Shown: in pieces, positions 1 through 30,700 of the stretch | Layout of the letters: the number at the start of each line of letters is the position of its first letter | Numbering within the stretch: position 1 is the first letter of the stretch | DNA from: Anas platyrhynchos | Lineage: Eukaryota > Chordata > Aves > Anseriformes > Anatidae | DNA length: 64,000 nucleotides | Assembly: GCF_047663525.1 (NCBI RefSeq) | Contig: NC_092594.1 | Coordinates: forward strand, 33,589,001-33,653,000 | Reading direction: 5' to 3' | Made by a program: the position numbers and the translations under genes | The notes under the pieces: generated by a model | The model's input: the letters and a program-made list of their open reading frames with translations, nothing else | Databases searched by the model: none | What the model was told of the DNA's origin: nothing

Positions 1-11483
<11,483 letters not shown>

Positions 11484-14400
11484 AAGCTGCAGGTATAAGA
11501 GTGTAAAGTATTGTCTCTGTAATAATCCTTTCTGATGTGTGTGTAGTTGGAGTAACTTGTAATATAGTGGTCACCATTAAAGTGATTTGCCGATAATTGT
11601 GGTACCCAGAACCATGTATGGTAACCTTTGGTGAATGTCAACTTTAATGGCAACCGCATATGCAACTTGTAAAGGGTCACTGCTTGAGCTGGTCATACCT
11701 GTAGGATTACTGCTGGCTACAAAGAGATGGGACTCAAACAGATCAATAGATCAATGTACACATCTGGAGGAATAAAAATAATAAAAAAAAAAAGGACTTA
11801 TAGGAATATCTTGTATTGCGACTTCTGGGACAGAAAGCTACTTCATCCCTATGATTGCTGTTTATAAAACTGGTTACCAGTTCGGTGTTTGAATAGAGCT
11901 GTGTGTGGTTGTGATATTCAACACTTTTACAGATTACAAAAGTACCTGCATGCAAGTTACAAATGAGACTTGTAATTAAGGCGACCAAAATGTCCACTGT
12001 CTCATAATCCTTCTAAACACAAGTGGGGACTTCAGCTTCCTTTTCCTTTTGCCTGCAAGCTGTGTTCTTTTGTTTTCCTTGCTGCTAGAACAATGCCTTT
12101 TTTGCAGTTGAGCTCTCCTGAGTCCTTTGTGATCTCAGTAAGGCTGAGATCAGAACTGCATCAGGGAAAGTGGAAATTCACTAAAATAAAGCAATAGAAA
12201 CAAGTTTGATAGGAACCACAATTCTAAAAGAATGAGCTAAGCTTGAGATTTTAAACTTGATAACATGAAGGGGATTTTGCTGTTGTTTGACTACTTTTGG
12301 TTGTGTGTGGGATCTTTCTTTTCTTTTTGGAAGACTGGTAGGGAGAGAGAAGGCTTGTAAGAGTAAAGTACTGGTCTGCCCTCATCACGAGGGGAATTGC
12401 GTGTTGAAATAGGAGGCCCAGGATATTTGGTCACCTTATTTATAAGAGACTAATGATTGCTCTATTGTTTTCTGTAAATATTCTGTCAGTATTGTGCAGT
12501 GAATAATATTTCCAAGTCATCACAGTGCAAAATATTGCCTAATGTTCTATGTAAACCCTGTGTCAATTGCATTGTTCTGTGAAGTGTGAAATTTTACATA
12601 AAGATGCTAATTGTAACAACTTACTTCTTTCTTGGTTACCTGTGGGTTTCAAATGATATGTTGAATGAAACGTATTGCACAGCATATGGATGCCTGATAA
12701 AATACAAGTGATGGAAGCAAACTGCATGTTGGTTCAAATTCACTTTTATTTCAAGCACTGTTTCTATTTATCTGGTTACAGTCCACATTTCCATGAGAAC
12801 TGACTGACATTCTTAGACTCTGCTGTAAATATATTGGTGATTCAGTTTAAAGAGAAAACTTATGTTTGGTAGCTTACTAGGAGGGATGGCTTCTTCAGGA
12901 TGACCATATTTTACTATTTTTAACTCCTTCCCTTCCTCTCCCTCCCCAATTCTCATTCTGCAAATAAAAATATCACCCCTAATCTTCAGTAATCTAGTTA
13001 TTGTGTTTTTCAGCAATTGCAAAATGGACTGATCCAGTAACTTTACCAGTATCATGTTGTGTAACTGCTGTTTGTGTGAAGGTATGATTTGGCTAGCATA
13101 ATTTTCCTGTGTGTACCTGGTTATGTTAGTGTTTTCTTAATTAAGAAAGAAATGAAATTGATTGTAGCTTTGAATCGTGAAGGTGGTTTAAAACATGGAA
13201 AAAAATGGCCTGCAAGCTTTTATCCACCACCCTTCTGAGGTCTCTGCTATGGGGCTTCTGCCATGACAATTCCATTGTATGAAATGGCCCAGGCAGCCTG
13301 TCAGCGCTGGTGTTAATGGAATGCGTATAAATCAGTTGGTACCACAAGAATTTAAAATGAACATGACAGCTCTTCTTCCCAACATTGTTGTTTCCTAATA
13401 ACAGGAGAACTTGGTGAAGCATCTTAACTAAAACGCTACTGCAATGTGCTGCACAAAATGAATGGGATGCTGGCACCAGTCCAGATGGTGAAGATGTTGT
13501 TTCATGAAATTCTGCAACCAGAGAGATTGTAGATGATTTTCCATATCCTTGTTTTGTTCCCACATGCTTCAGGCAAACAGTGAACAGAGCTTTCTTAAGC
13601 AGAAAAATATGAATGGCTACAAGGTGTAAACCTACCTACCTAACAATTTACTTGTGTGTGCCACTAGAAGAAAGGTCTCTTCACATTGCTGGGCAGCTTC
13701 AGCAGTTCCTGCTAAGATACAATAATTCTGGAAGCAACTTCTAAACTCTTGTATTTCACCAATGGCATTTGTCAACCTTTTGTTAAGGCTGAAGATAATG
13801 ACTCTGCTTTACCTTTGCAGACCTTTACATAGGAAACCTGTACATGTGTGATCTGGTAAGGCTACTTCATGTACAGTATTAAGGTTTTGGCACTAGTGAA
13901 GTTGCGATTCGATTCAAGACCATCGTGTTACAAAGTGGTGCCTGATCCTGATATGGTAAGCTGCATTTTGCAAGTGTATGGTGATAACCTCTAATGTATT
14001 TGCTAAAAGCTTATTTCACTGTTAATTCACTCTTGCTTGAAGGCTGCAGTCCAGGAAAGTTGGAAGCTGTAGAGCTAAATTTTATGGCATCTCTGAGTGC
14101 TGGAGAGCCTGTAAGAACACGGAGAAGGAAGCTTCATCTTCCAGTTGGGCAACAGAGAGGAAAAAAGCAATGGGAGAGAGGTGACATGCCTGAGATGTTT
14201 GGCATACACTAGCTGGTGGCCATGTGTACGTGCATATTCAGACCTTGCATGCTGATGTTCTGTGTGTTCTCGAGCATTGATACCAAACGGGTTCAGCTGA
14301 GTGGAGTAATAGCAGTGTTTTTGCACTGATCATGACAGACTGGGGTTAAACACCATGCTTCTGTGGTAAGACTGCTTGCTCTGTCTGATTACTTGGAAGA

Positions 14401-14890
14401 GCATTGCTATGTGGTGGTTTTTACATCATTCTGTTGATGTTTAGATGCAGCATGTTTATGGGCATCTGAAGCCAGTTTCTTTCCTGTACACAAAGTACCA
14501 ACAAAAAACTGCAGTATAATTTGAAAACGAGGCTTTTATCTGCATGGTGAGTCCATGGCTGCTTTATTGTCTCTTAGTTCACAGAAGACTGAACAGAAAG
14601 AGGTGTTTTTTTTTTTTTTGAACTCAGAGGAACAGGTCCTTCTATCTTTAAATCAGGCCCTGTAGATGAGGCTTGTACAGTGATAGGTGAATTAGAATGG
14701 CTACTGCATTAATTTTTGCTTTCTTGAGCTTTTGCTGCCACAGCAGACTTAAATTTATGTTTCAACAGAGATACTGAATGATGGAACTGAAGGAAGGAAG
14801 GAAATGTGCAGAGATAATAAAAACCTAGGTCAGAAAGGGCAATCAAAAGTGGCTGGGAATTCCTTAAAATAAACTTCTCCAATTTTTCAC
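11484..14890 (+). other. Probable long 3' UTR of ZYG11B
   Basis: AT-rich sequence follows the stop without further exons. AATAAA hexamers on the + strand lie at 12185-12190, 14816-14821 and 14868-14873, so ends near 12.2 kb and near 14.9 kb are both possible. Human ZYG11B also carries a multi-kilobase 3' UTR (established knowledge). The true end cannot be fixed from sequence alone. Confidence 0.45.
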
Positions 14891-15718
14891 CTCAGCTGCT
14901 AGGTAAAGTAGTATTTCCAGGAAAGGTGAACTGCAGCACTTATATAATATGAGGGAAAGGCCAGAGAGCTGCTGATGGTGAGAGAACCCCTGCTTATCTA
15001 TTAGGTTAGATTCATATACCTTGTGCTATGCAGACTTAAACATTCCACAAAACAAACTAAATGGATAGCTGCAGCTATAAACACATGTATGGTTGTTATA
15101 GCCATTCACAAACTGTTACGGAAATACTGGGCTGCTGTCAGGGTCTCATCTTAAAGGCCAGTGGTGCTAGCCCTGATGAAAGCACAGCTCATGAGTTCTC
15201 TACAAAGAAAAATTGAACCCTTATATTCAGAGAAGGAAGCTAGGTTCAAATGTTTAGACTTTAAATGCCTCTCTGTACTGTTAGGAACAAAGTTTAGAAA
15301 TAGTTTTTATACCCTTTCAGTTGCAGTAAACACCAGACTACTGTTTGTAATTCAGCATTCCTCAGAGCTTGCTGGCTGAAAAGAATCCATCAAAAGTTAC
15401 ACTGATCAGGCTATGCTGCCTCTGAAAACAGCAGTTCTGCTCCCCACCCTGGCCCACACGCATTATTCTGCAGTCATCAACTCAGCCACAAAAGGGGAAC
15501 TGAGCAGCATGCATGAGAACTGGGTTAAAAGCTAGATCCGTGAGATCTGTGAATTCAACCTATAAATCAGAGGCTCCTAGGGACAGTCTATCCTGACATT
15601 AATAATTAGTTAACAACCTACAACCCTGTACTGCCTTAGTACCACCTTGTTTCACATTCAGAACAAAGAAAGGAAAGGTATATGTTCTTTAAGAAGATCA
15701 GATGTACAAATTTAAATC
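14891..15718. other. ZYG11B-ECHDC2 convergent intergenic gap
   Basis: The interval lies between the last candidate ZYG11B poly(A) signal and the ECHDC2 poly(A) signal. No exon, repeat or RNA gene was recognised. Human has ZYG11A between ZYG11B and ECHDC2; no LRR or ARM exon similar to a ZYG11 gene is visible here. Confidence 0.6.
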
Positions 15719-15724
15719 TTTATT
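15719..15724 (-). terminator. ECHDC2 poly(A) signal AATAAA
   Basis: TTTATT on the + strand reads AATAAA on the - strand, 181 nt past the ECHDC2 stop codon (15905-15907). Cleavage is expected about 10-30 nt further on, giving a short 3' UTR of roughly 200 nt. Confidence 0.8.
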
Positions 15725-15904
15725 TGATAAGAGCAAATGATCCAGTGGAGTATTCAAAAATGCAGTCCAGGGCAAGGAGCCAAGTATACAGAGTGGAGTC
15801 ATAAAAATAATCCCAAGAAATTAGTGTGTCTCTCTTCATGCCTACTTTTTTTTTTTTTTTTAAAATTGGGGTTGGGGAGGTAGGAAGGGAGAAGCCAGGA
15901 AGCA

Positions 15905-21597
<5,693 letters not shown>

Positions 21598-21780
21598 GGC
21601 GTCGCGCGGCCCCGGCCGGAGGCGGGAACGGGGCGCTGAGGGGACGAGGCCTCGGCGCTGCGCCGTGAGGAGGAAGGGGTGGGAAGGGGGCGGTGGCGGT
21701 GTCACGCCTCTTCGCTCGGTTCAGCTGCTGCCGCTATCAGGGGGGCTGTGAGGGAAGCCGGGGCCCGTGCTGCCGCCAGG
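21598..21780. promoter_or_regulatory. Probable bidirectional promoter ECHDC2 (-) / SCP2 (+)
   Basis: The two start codons are 183 bp apart and point away from each other inside one CpG island. A GC box (GGGGGCGG) lies at 21686-21693. At 21593-21603, AACATGGCGTC is one base off the YY1 core AANATGGCGGC and overlaps the ECHDC2 initiator on the opposite strand. Shared regulation is inferred from spacing. Confidence 0.75.
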
Positions 21781-24700
21781 ATGAAGCGCCGGGTGTTCGT
21801 GGTCGGCGTTGGCATGACCAAGGTACGGCGCTGCCCGCCCGCCATCGGCCCCAGCACCGGCACCGGCACCGCACCGCGGGGCCTGGCTCGGCGGCGGCTC
21901 CCCCCGGAGCGTGTCTGAGGGGAGCTCGGAGCCGGTGCCCCTGGCGCCCTTCAAAGCCGAGCAGCTGCTTCAGGGGCTTTCCTAAAACCCAGCTCGGCCG
22001 GTGGAGCTGGACCGCTGGTGCTTGCTGGGGTAGTCAGCAAAAAGGACAGCTTTCAGAGCTTTATTTTGTTGCTGTGTGGGTAGGAGTGATAGTGTGGAAG
22101 AGGAGGGTAAAACTTGTCAGACTGTTACACCTGAGGCATTTTATTATGAAGGGTTTTAGGATCGTATTTTTTCTCTAGTGTTAAACCTAAGAGTGATGTG
22201 CTAAAAAACGAGCAAAACAACGTGGTGCTGCGTGTGCAGCTGTCAGGCACCCAGGCCATGCCCTTCGGTTTTGGAAATGGGTCACAGCAGCTGGGGGCAT
22301 CTGAGAGGTTGCCAGTGCTCTGTTTTACCTCGTTATTAGCTCTAGCAACATCATTAAAACAGGTCTTGTTCAGACTTTGCAAGTCACTGACTGACGTTTC
22401 TCACGACCTTCGGCATGAAGGCTCTCAGCCAGAGTTAAGGAAAGGCAGCACAGCAGAAAGTACGGCTAAGTGTTGCTGGGGAGGTAAGCGTAAGGAGACA
22501 GCATATTTCAATTTAATGACTGTGAACATCAAATAATTCGTAGAGCTGGAAGCAGAGAGATGATTTTTTTTGAGCAGTGACGCTTTTGTAAATGACGTAG
22601 AAAAGAAAACAAATGTGTTGGTGGACTCCAGCCGTGAGGGGCAAAGTCCGATGTTCCAATTCGTAGCAAAGTGGAGTAAGGCTTGAAAGGGAGGCTTGTA
22701 AGGAATTAAGTTCAGTGCAAAGAAGAAGTATTGTGAATAGGAGTAGAACAAAATAAAGTAAAATGGAAGTATTTATCAATGCATTTGAGAAGACAAAGTC
22801 ATGGATTGTAATGCTTCAGTGAAGATGGCAGTTGTCCTCTGTCCCGTCCACAGGCTTTGGCCAACATTATTGTCCATTGGCGTACAAGTCTGAATCTTCT
22901 TTAAGACTGAGCAAAAATGGTCTTCTGCTTCCATAAACTTGGACTATGATTTTTTTTTTTAAGTCATGGCAGGGTCTTGGCAGTCACACCTGGGGATTGT
23001 GCAGATTTTGTGTATGCACTTTTGGGTCAGTTAAATTGTTTGCATTTTTTTTAACCTGATTGTTCACAAACCTATTCCTGAGTTATCTATATAGCTTTTA
23101 AACATACCAATTGGAGCAAAGGATGTATTGAATTTCACTGTTTTATTTTTTTTTTTTTCTTGTCAGTTTGTAAAGCCTAGTGAGAAGAGCCCTGATTACC
23201 CTGACCTGGCTAAGGAGGCAGGTAATTTAATAATAATAATAATTAAAACACAACACATTTAGTTTGACTGCTGGCACATATTTTAAGTCTTAAACTTAAT
23301 CTTCTTATTATACATATGAAGGAACATCTGTTTAGTAAGTAGATACATATAAAAAGCAAATCTAAAACTGGTAAGAAGGAAAACTTTCACAAAATCTGTA
23401 GCTGACCTCTTAAAATCACTGTCTTCCAGTACTAAAGTTAAAAGGATAGCTTAAGATTGAATTGGACACTTAGATCATTTCATATCTGTCTGTACTACTG
23501 AAACGTATTTTTGTTGGGACCAGATAAATACAGAATGGATTAGGTAGCATTTTCTGGTAAAGGAACTTGCTTGAAACTCAAAATACTGCAAGACTGTCCT
23601 AAAGAGAGTTAAGATGCAGGACTTTTTTAACCATTCACATGATACAGTAAGGCATTTTTACACTTTTGGTGTTTATGCGGATGCATAAATTGTGCATACT
23701 AGACATAACAAGCAAGCCTAGTTTGTGATAGCTGTTTTTTTTCCAACTCTTTCTTTTTTTTTTTCTTCCCTTCTAACTTTTTTTTCCTTCCCTTTCCAAC
23801 TTCTAAACTTTTTTAGGCCAGAAGGCTTTAGCTGATGCTGGGATTCCCTATTCAGCAGTGAAGCAGGCATGTGTGGGTTATGTTTATGGTGAGTAACATC
23901 TTTTGGTTGTGATACGGCCTCTGTAAGACTTACAGACGTATGGATAAATGTTATCTACATCTGTGTGGATAAAGTATGGGGGATCCCATCAATTTCAGAT
24001 AATAATATTTAATCACATCAATTTGTAGAACTGTATGAAACATGTTTTTTTTTTTTTTGTAATTATTGTTATTTTTAATAAGCGTGGATCTATGTCTGTT
24101 TATTTGCGGACTTTACGGTTCTAGTTGCTGGTCATAAGAACTCCAAAAAACTGTCTTGCAAATATATTTTATACAAGTAGCTCTTTCCGCAAGGTCAGGT
24201 GGTATATTTATTCAACTGATGAAAAAAATTGCTTATTTTACTGTTCATGGCAATAGCCTTGAAAACTGTAATATAGTTTTAATTCTTATTTGAGCATTGA
24301 GGCTGTACACTAGAGTGGGTATGTTTGTTTATCCAGTGCTCTTGAGTTTAAGAGTTATTTTGGGGATCAGCTGTGTCATTGTACTTTCAGCCCAAGAGCA
24401 TAGAAGATGATGAGGCTTAATTCTTAAGTGATATAGCTAAGTTCTGCTCTGTCAGATTCGTAACTGTTTTAATCCCAGGGATACATTAAAAACATAACCA
24501 TGAGTTAATGTATCATGTTAGCCTCTTGAGAGTATATACATTAGTATGGCTACAAATTAATGCTTCACAGCTGATGTAGAAAAAAATGGGGTGTCCACAT
24601 ATCTATACAGGAGAGAGTTTTCCATTTATTTTCTTCCTGTTTCTCTATTAATGGCTGTACTACGGTAACTGAAGTAGGGTTAATTAGTTGTGACAGCTGC

Positions 24701-27700
24701 AACAGCTTCCAAGTCGTGCCTCTGCGACCCTTCTGTCCAGTCCCATTACTTCCGATTGATTCACAAGTGGTTTTTGCAGAAGCAGGACAAACTTCTGTTT
24801 TTAAGGTGTGATTTTCATCTTGTTCCTAAGGCTCTTGTAATGTGCATACTTGGGAGAGGCTTGAGATGATGGTTCAAAATTTCAAGTTTACAGTTTAACC
24901 AGTAGCATTGTATACATGTAGTGGGATTTCTTTTAGCTAATGAAGCTTGAGTATGTACCTTATGTTATGTCTCTGTGTAAAGGTGACTCAACCTGTGGAC
25001 AACGGGCCATCTACCACGCTTTGGGTTTAACTGGCATTCCTATCATTAATGTTAACAACAACTGTGCCACTGGATCTACCGCCTTGTTCATGGCCAGACA
25101 ACTGGTAGAGGGAGGTGAGTTATTCTGCTCTACAGTCCAGTAATTCATACTTTTTATTTGTACAAATACAAGTCGTTCCTTCTGTTTCTGCAGTTCCTTT
25201 GTTGATTTTGATACTTTCTTGCGCTTAATTCCTTATGCTTCTATAACAAAAACTGCGGAAACGTGGAGTGATTATTCTAGTATTTGTGACAGAGGCATAA
25301 GTGCTTGATCATGTAAGGTAAATGCTCTTAAACTGTGGAGAACTGTTCAAACATAATCCCAGACCCTCTAGTGATCTCTTAATCTTCAGTATCAATGTTT
25401 TTGTATCAATGCCATTCCTAATCCAACTTGACTTTGTTTTAAAAATTAAGAAAGGAGGAAGAACAGCTGGTAGATGTTTATGGATATTTATTGTAACAAG
25501 ATAACTGATAGGACATATTGTCATTTATATCTAAGTTTTGTTTCAAATAGCCAAAAATTTTATTTTAAGGTTTGGCAGATTGTGTTCTGGCACTTGGCTT
25601 TGAGAAAATGGGAAAAGGATCCATTCCTGCAGGTGTAAGTGTCTGAAAACTTTATACATTTCGCTGCAGCAGTAGACGGAAAACACCTCTTAATTCTCTG
25701 TGACATCCTTATAAATACCAGCGACTTTAACATGTTCCTGTAGATAATTAGAAGAAACCTTTTTTCTTTTGAATCACAGAAACTTGTAATGAGTTTTATG
25801 ACTCTGATTACAGCTCAGATATGCAAATGTTGTATGTTTTAGAACTGATTGTATGTAGTCTGTCAGGCTTTTAGTACTTCACAAAGATATTTTTCAGTTG
25901 GGGTTAATAGGAAGTAATGAAAATATCGGGTAGAATACTGAAGCATTGAGCATTTGATTCATCTTTCTCAAAATGACAGAGCAAATTAAAGAAAGAATCT
26001 TGGACTTTTGGCTTGATGCTTATTTGATTGACTAGTTAACATGCTTCCTCCAAAACTTAGGGCTTCAGTAAACCTTTCTTTCTGTCCCTTTCTTGTTTTT
26101 ATTGGAGAAGTATGGGGTTTGTGTTTTGCCGTATGGCAAGTCTGTATCTCATTTAAGTACAGAACTATGAAATCCGATAATCTATGCAGAGGTACGGGTG
26201 AGAAATGTTAAATTAAACAACTAATTGAAATGAGTCAGAGTTAACCTTAACGTGCTTTACAGAAGTTCATCTAAGCTTCAATTGAAAATGAAGTACTAGT
26301 TTTATAACTTGCGATTATATTAACTGTAGAGTTTTAAGTTGAGGTGAAAAATACCCAAAGTCCTCTTTTGAAAGCAGTGATAGAAATCAGTTAGTGGTGG
26401 TCCTTGACACAAATCAGTGTCATGATGACAATGCTAATCGTTTTCTGCTTGTTTACTCTCACAGTTGGGATATCATGAAAGCTTCAAAACATGTTGCTGA
26501 AATGCAACGAACATATAGTCTAGTGGAATTGTTAAAATACCAAAAAAAAACCCTCTATTTTGCTTGAAATCCATGGCACTTTTGTGAGGATGTTGTAAAC
26601 ATGAGGAAATTATGACTTGCTTTTTAACTATTTTTCTTCTTTTTAGTTTACGGACAGAACTAATCCTCTGGACAAACACTTGGAAATCATGATAGATAAA
26701 TATGGCTTAGCAAGTGCTCCAGTAGCACCTCAGATGTTTGCAAGTGCTGGCAAAGAACATATGGAGAAATACGGTATTGTCAAAATATATTTTGCCATTA
26801 TCATCTTTTAGTGAAGTGATTTAAAATATATACACTATAATTTCATTTAAAAAAAAAGTATTCAGTGTTGTCTCTTTTACATGAGTGCTACAACTGCATA
26901 GTTGTACTGGGTGTAGGGTTGTCTCCAGAAAAGTAGGTGAGGGGTAGGCAAACAATACTATTGGGAAATAAAATTAAGCCTGTGATAGAGAGTCTGCTAG
27001 TTACCTTAATGGTATTGCTTGTGCTTCTGGAAGGTCTGTGCAATATGATTGCATAACTTTCTGCATTCTGCCCTTTTGTCTTAGGATGGGTAGGTAGGTT
27101 TGTGACTAAATTTTGTTACAAAAATTTTTGAGTGTTTGATTAAATATATAGGATTAGGCTGTTGCCACTGTCGTTTCTCATACTTTCACGAGATAAGGGA
27201 ATTGCCTCCCAGGTAGCATGCCCAGTCTGATAAGCATGTTTAATTTACATGTATGTTTAGGCTAGTATATGGAAAAAAATAAGGAGTCCAATATTTCACC
27301 ACAGCTGTTTTGTTCTGCTATGAAAATGAGTGTTCAAGTTCCAGCAATATAGTAATACCTCAAATAAAACATGCTTATTTTCTCTATGTTATGTTACTGA
27401 GTGTTAAATGTCCAAGCATGATGTTCTGTTAGCTAAAACTTAATCAGTATTAGTAGTCTTTATCTAGTTTTTACACCTATGGTGAGTTCAAAAGAAAGTT
27501 TCAAAACAATGAGTCTCTTGTAGAAATGCTTGTGAAGGTCAATTTCTTATGACACTAATACAATATTTTAAAAGTTATGATAGCACTGTCTGTGTAAACC
27601 AGGTATTTCAACACAGCTTGCTTTCTCCTTCCAGGGACAAATCCAGAATACTTCGCAAAAATTGCATGGAAGAATCACAGTCATTCAACCAACAACCCGT

Positions 27701-30700
27701 GAGTAAAGCATTCCACCTCAGTATTAAACATCTGTTGCTGCTAAAAAATTCATGCAAAATTGGATATTATTTTAGAAGTACCTAGCAGAGTACATTCTTT
27801 ATTATGAAATGGGAATTATACCCAGAATAAATTCTTTATCCTGTATGTTGTATTTAGTAAAAACAGCTGTACAGTTCCCTGATGATATATTGATAAGGGT
27901 TATAACTGAAACTAAAGATAGCATCTTCTTTTTTTTTTTTTTAAGGTATTCCCAGTTCCAAGAGGAGTATACGTTAGATGAAGTTCTGAATTCTCGCAAA
28001 ATTTTTGATTACTTGACTGTCTTGCAGTGTTGGTAAGGAAGTGACTTAGCATTGTGAAATAAATCTTGATACTCTGACAAATGTGGTAGCACACCTATTT
28101 AAATAAGTCTGCTTACTTCTAAATTAAAAGTTACAGATCATTTTAAATATTTTCTACTTTTTAGATGTCACAGTGTTCAATTGTTGTGTAAATATTACTG
28201 AAGTAGCATTAAAAATTGAACATTTCCTCCAAACACTCCTGAAATCCTTAGTTTCAGTGGTATCAGCCAAAACACTTTTTTTCTTTGTTTTCAAATGTAC
28301 TTCTACGGAAGGCTGACAATAATTTAGAACGATGACATTATTTTCCTTTCAATTAGTCCAACAACAAATGGTGCTGCAGCTGCAATTCTGGCTAATGAGG
28401 AGTTTGTGAAAGAGCATCATTTACAGTCTCAAGCTGTGGAAATTCTAGCCCAGGTGATGGCTACTGATTATCCAAGCACATTTGAAGAGAAAAGTTGTTT
28501 GAAGATGGTAGGTATACCATCCTGTATTCTGTGATGTTTGGAATTTCCTTTATAATACTTGAGAGTCCTAATGATCCTGTAGACATTTCTATGTCAGTAA
28601 GCAAACAAGTTATAATTAATGTAAAAAGACTCATTTGACAGGTGGAGTGGACAAACAGTACAGTTATGCAATAGCAGTAAGAAATCTATAAGTATTTAAA
28701 ATCTAGTTTTCAACAAATTATTTAGAGGCTACCTATTAACAGTTTGAACAGAAAGAAACATAGTTCATCTCATGTGAACCTATTTTACTTATGTCTGTGC
28801 TGTATTGGAACTGAAATACTATGTCATGTATAGTCATGATTACTTAAGCAGAATGAACAGAAAGACTTGAACTGCAAAATTTAAATCCCACTGCAAACTG
28901 ACCAACATAATTGGATTAAAGTCAAAACATTAGAATACCCACTGGAGACAAAGTCACACAAAGGAGCAATTTGGCTAGTAAGCAAGGTTGAGAAAATAAA
29001 GGAAATGCCCCAGAAAAGCTTCTGTGTGCTAAGAACTGGTTTAGAATGTATTATTTCTTTCTATATAATTCATACTATGTGGAAATTAAAGGCTATGATA
29101 TAAGATGCATTGAAGTACATTAGAATGCCACCTGTGACAGGTTATTTTCACTTACAGGATAAATAGAGGCACATTAAAAATTAAGCATAGAAATGAAATC
29201 AATTACTTCTTTAATGATATTTTAACTTGTGATTTGTACTTCTTACAGGTTGGTTATGATATGACTAAAAGAGCTGCAGAAAAATGTTTTGAACAAGCAG
29301 GTCTACAACCTGCTGATGTTGATGTGATTGAACTCCATGACTGTTTCTCAGTTAATGAGTTCATTACCTATGAAGCTCTTGGACTCTGTCCAGAAGGTAA
29401 CAGCATCAGTGAAGATCATTGTTTTAATAAAATGGGCAGTGTTAAAAATATCTTTTTAGCCTCTTCCTATAATTAGAACGTTGAGTTGTACGTTAGACAA
29501 CTTATATATTTGAATATCTTACTGCTAACCTCCTAAGAGGAAAAACCAAGCTAGCAATGTAGTAACATAAAGAAGACCAATAAACTGTAGAGTTCATTTA
29601 ACAAGTTACTGTGACTTCTAGAGAAGTACACGAGGCAGATTAAAGTGTTGGACAGCTATACAAAATCATATGGCTAGCTTGTGCAGTAGTAGCTCTTCTA
29701 AGCAAGCAGGACAAGGAGATTAAGAACTCTAATCTTTCTCAGAATTACAACCTTTTTCAGGGATATGTTCTTATTTACCCTGAGATTTCCACCCATCTTT
29801 GTATTTCCTTTTGAGGAAGATAAAAATAAACAAGAATTACCCATAGAGGGCCTAAACAAGTTATCTGACTTTGTGTCTTTTAAAAATCTTGAAACATCTT
29901 TGTCTTTAAAAATACAGAGAATCGTTTGCAGAGGTTCTAAAATGAATTATATAACAATGCTCATCTATCTAAATTAGTGTAATGGAAATTAATTTTATGC
30001 ATATAAGTCAAACTAATGAAGTTTTCAGTTTAAGAGGTTTTAGTTTGATTTCAAATTAATTGAACTGCTACTTCAGTATTTAATCTATTCAAATGCCAAA
30101 TTATTCATCTGTTACATAGATAATCATCTGATAGTCTTTCTTCAATTTGTTTTTAAGCATTTTGAGAAAATATCATATACTGTCACTAGATGGTGTGTTG
30201 CATTAAGTCTGAGTATTCTCAGTGAAACAACTTCATAGGTCTTCAGGAAAGTTTCTTTTATGTGTTTGTAGGTCTTCTAATGCTTGCCCTTGAATGCTTA
30301 CTCTTTACTGCCTTCTTTGCTGTATTTTTATGATATCTTCAGTAATATGGAAAATTATTGACATTATTTAATATACTTTAAGCATTTTAGCTTAATTCCT
30401 TTAATCAAAAATGCAGTATAATTCTAATGGTTCTTGTCTATTTGAGTAATGATTTTTGTATATGGTAAATTGGTAACTATTTAATTGTGCAGTTCTCTCC
30501 AACTTTTAATCTGACCTCAAAGTATGTGAAATTTACCTTGAAAGCTTGGAAGGACAGACTAATTAAGACTTAGAGATTAATGGAATGGTATAAATTTGTG
30601 GATTTAGATGTGCAAGACTAACCCGACATTCTCATTTAAGGGCAGAAGTATGTTGTAAATACAGAAAATGCAGCAATTTGTTTGTTGTTTTGTTTTGTTT

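Noticed and set aside
13141..13563. 140-codon minus-strand open frame in the ZYG11B 3' region
   Set aside because: Low-complexity composition and no recognisable family; it lies in the probable 3' UTR on the opposite strand.
21679..21780. N-terminal extension of SCP2 upstream of 21781
   Set aside because: The frame is open upstream but contains no ATG (it begins at GTG). ATG 21781 has a near-ideal context and matches the family start region.
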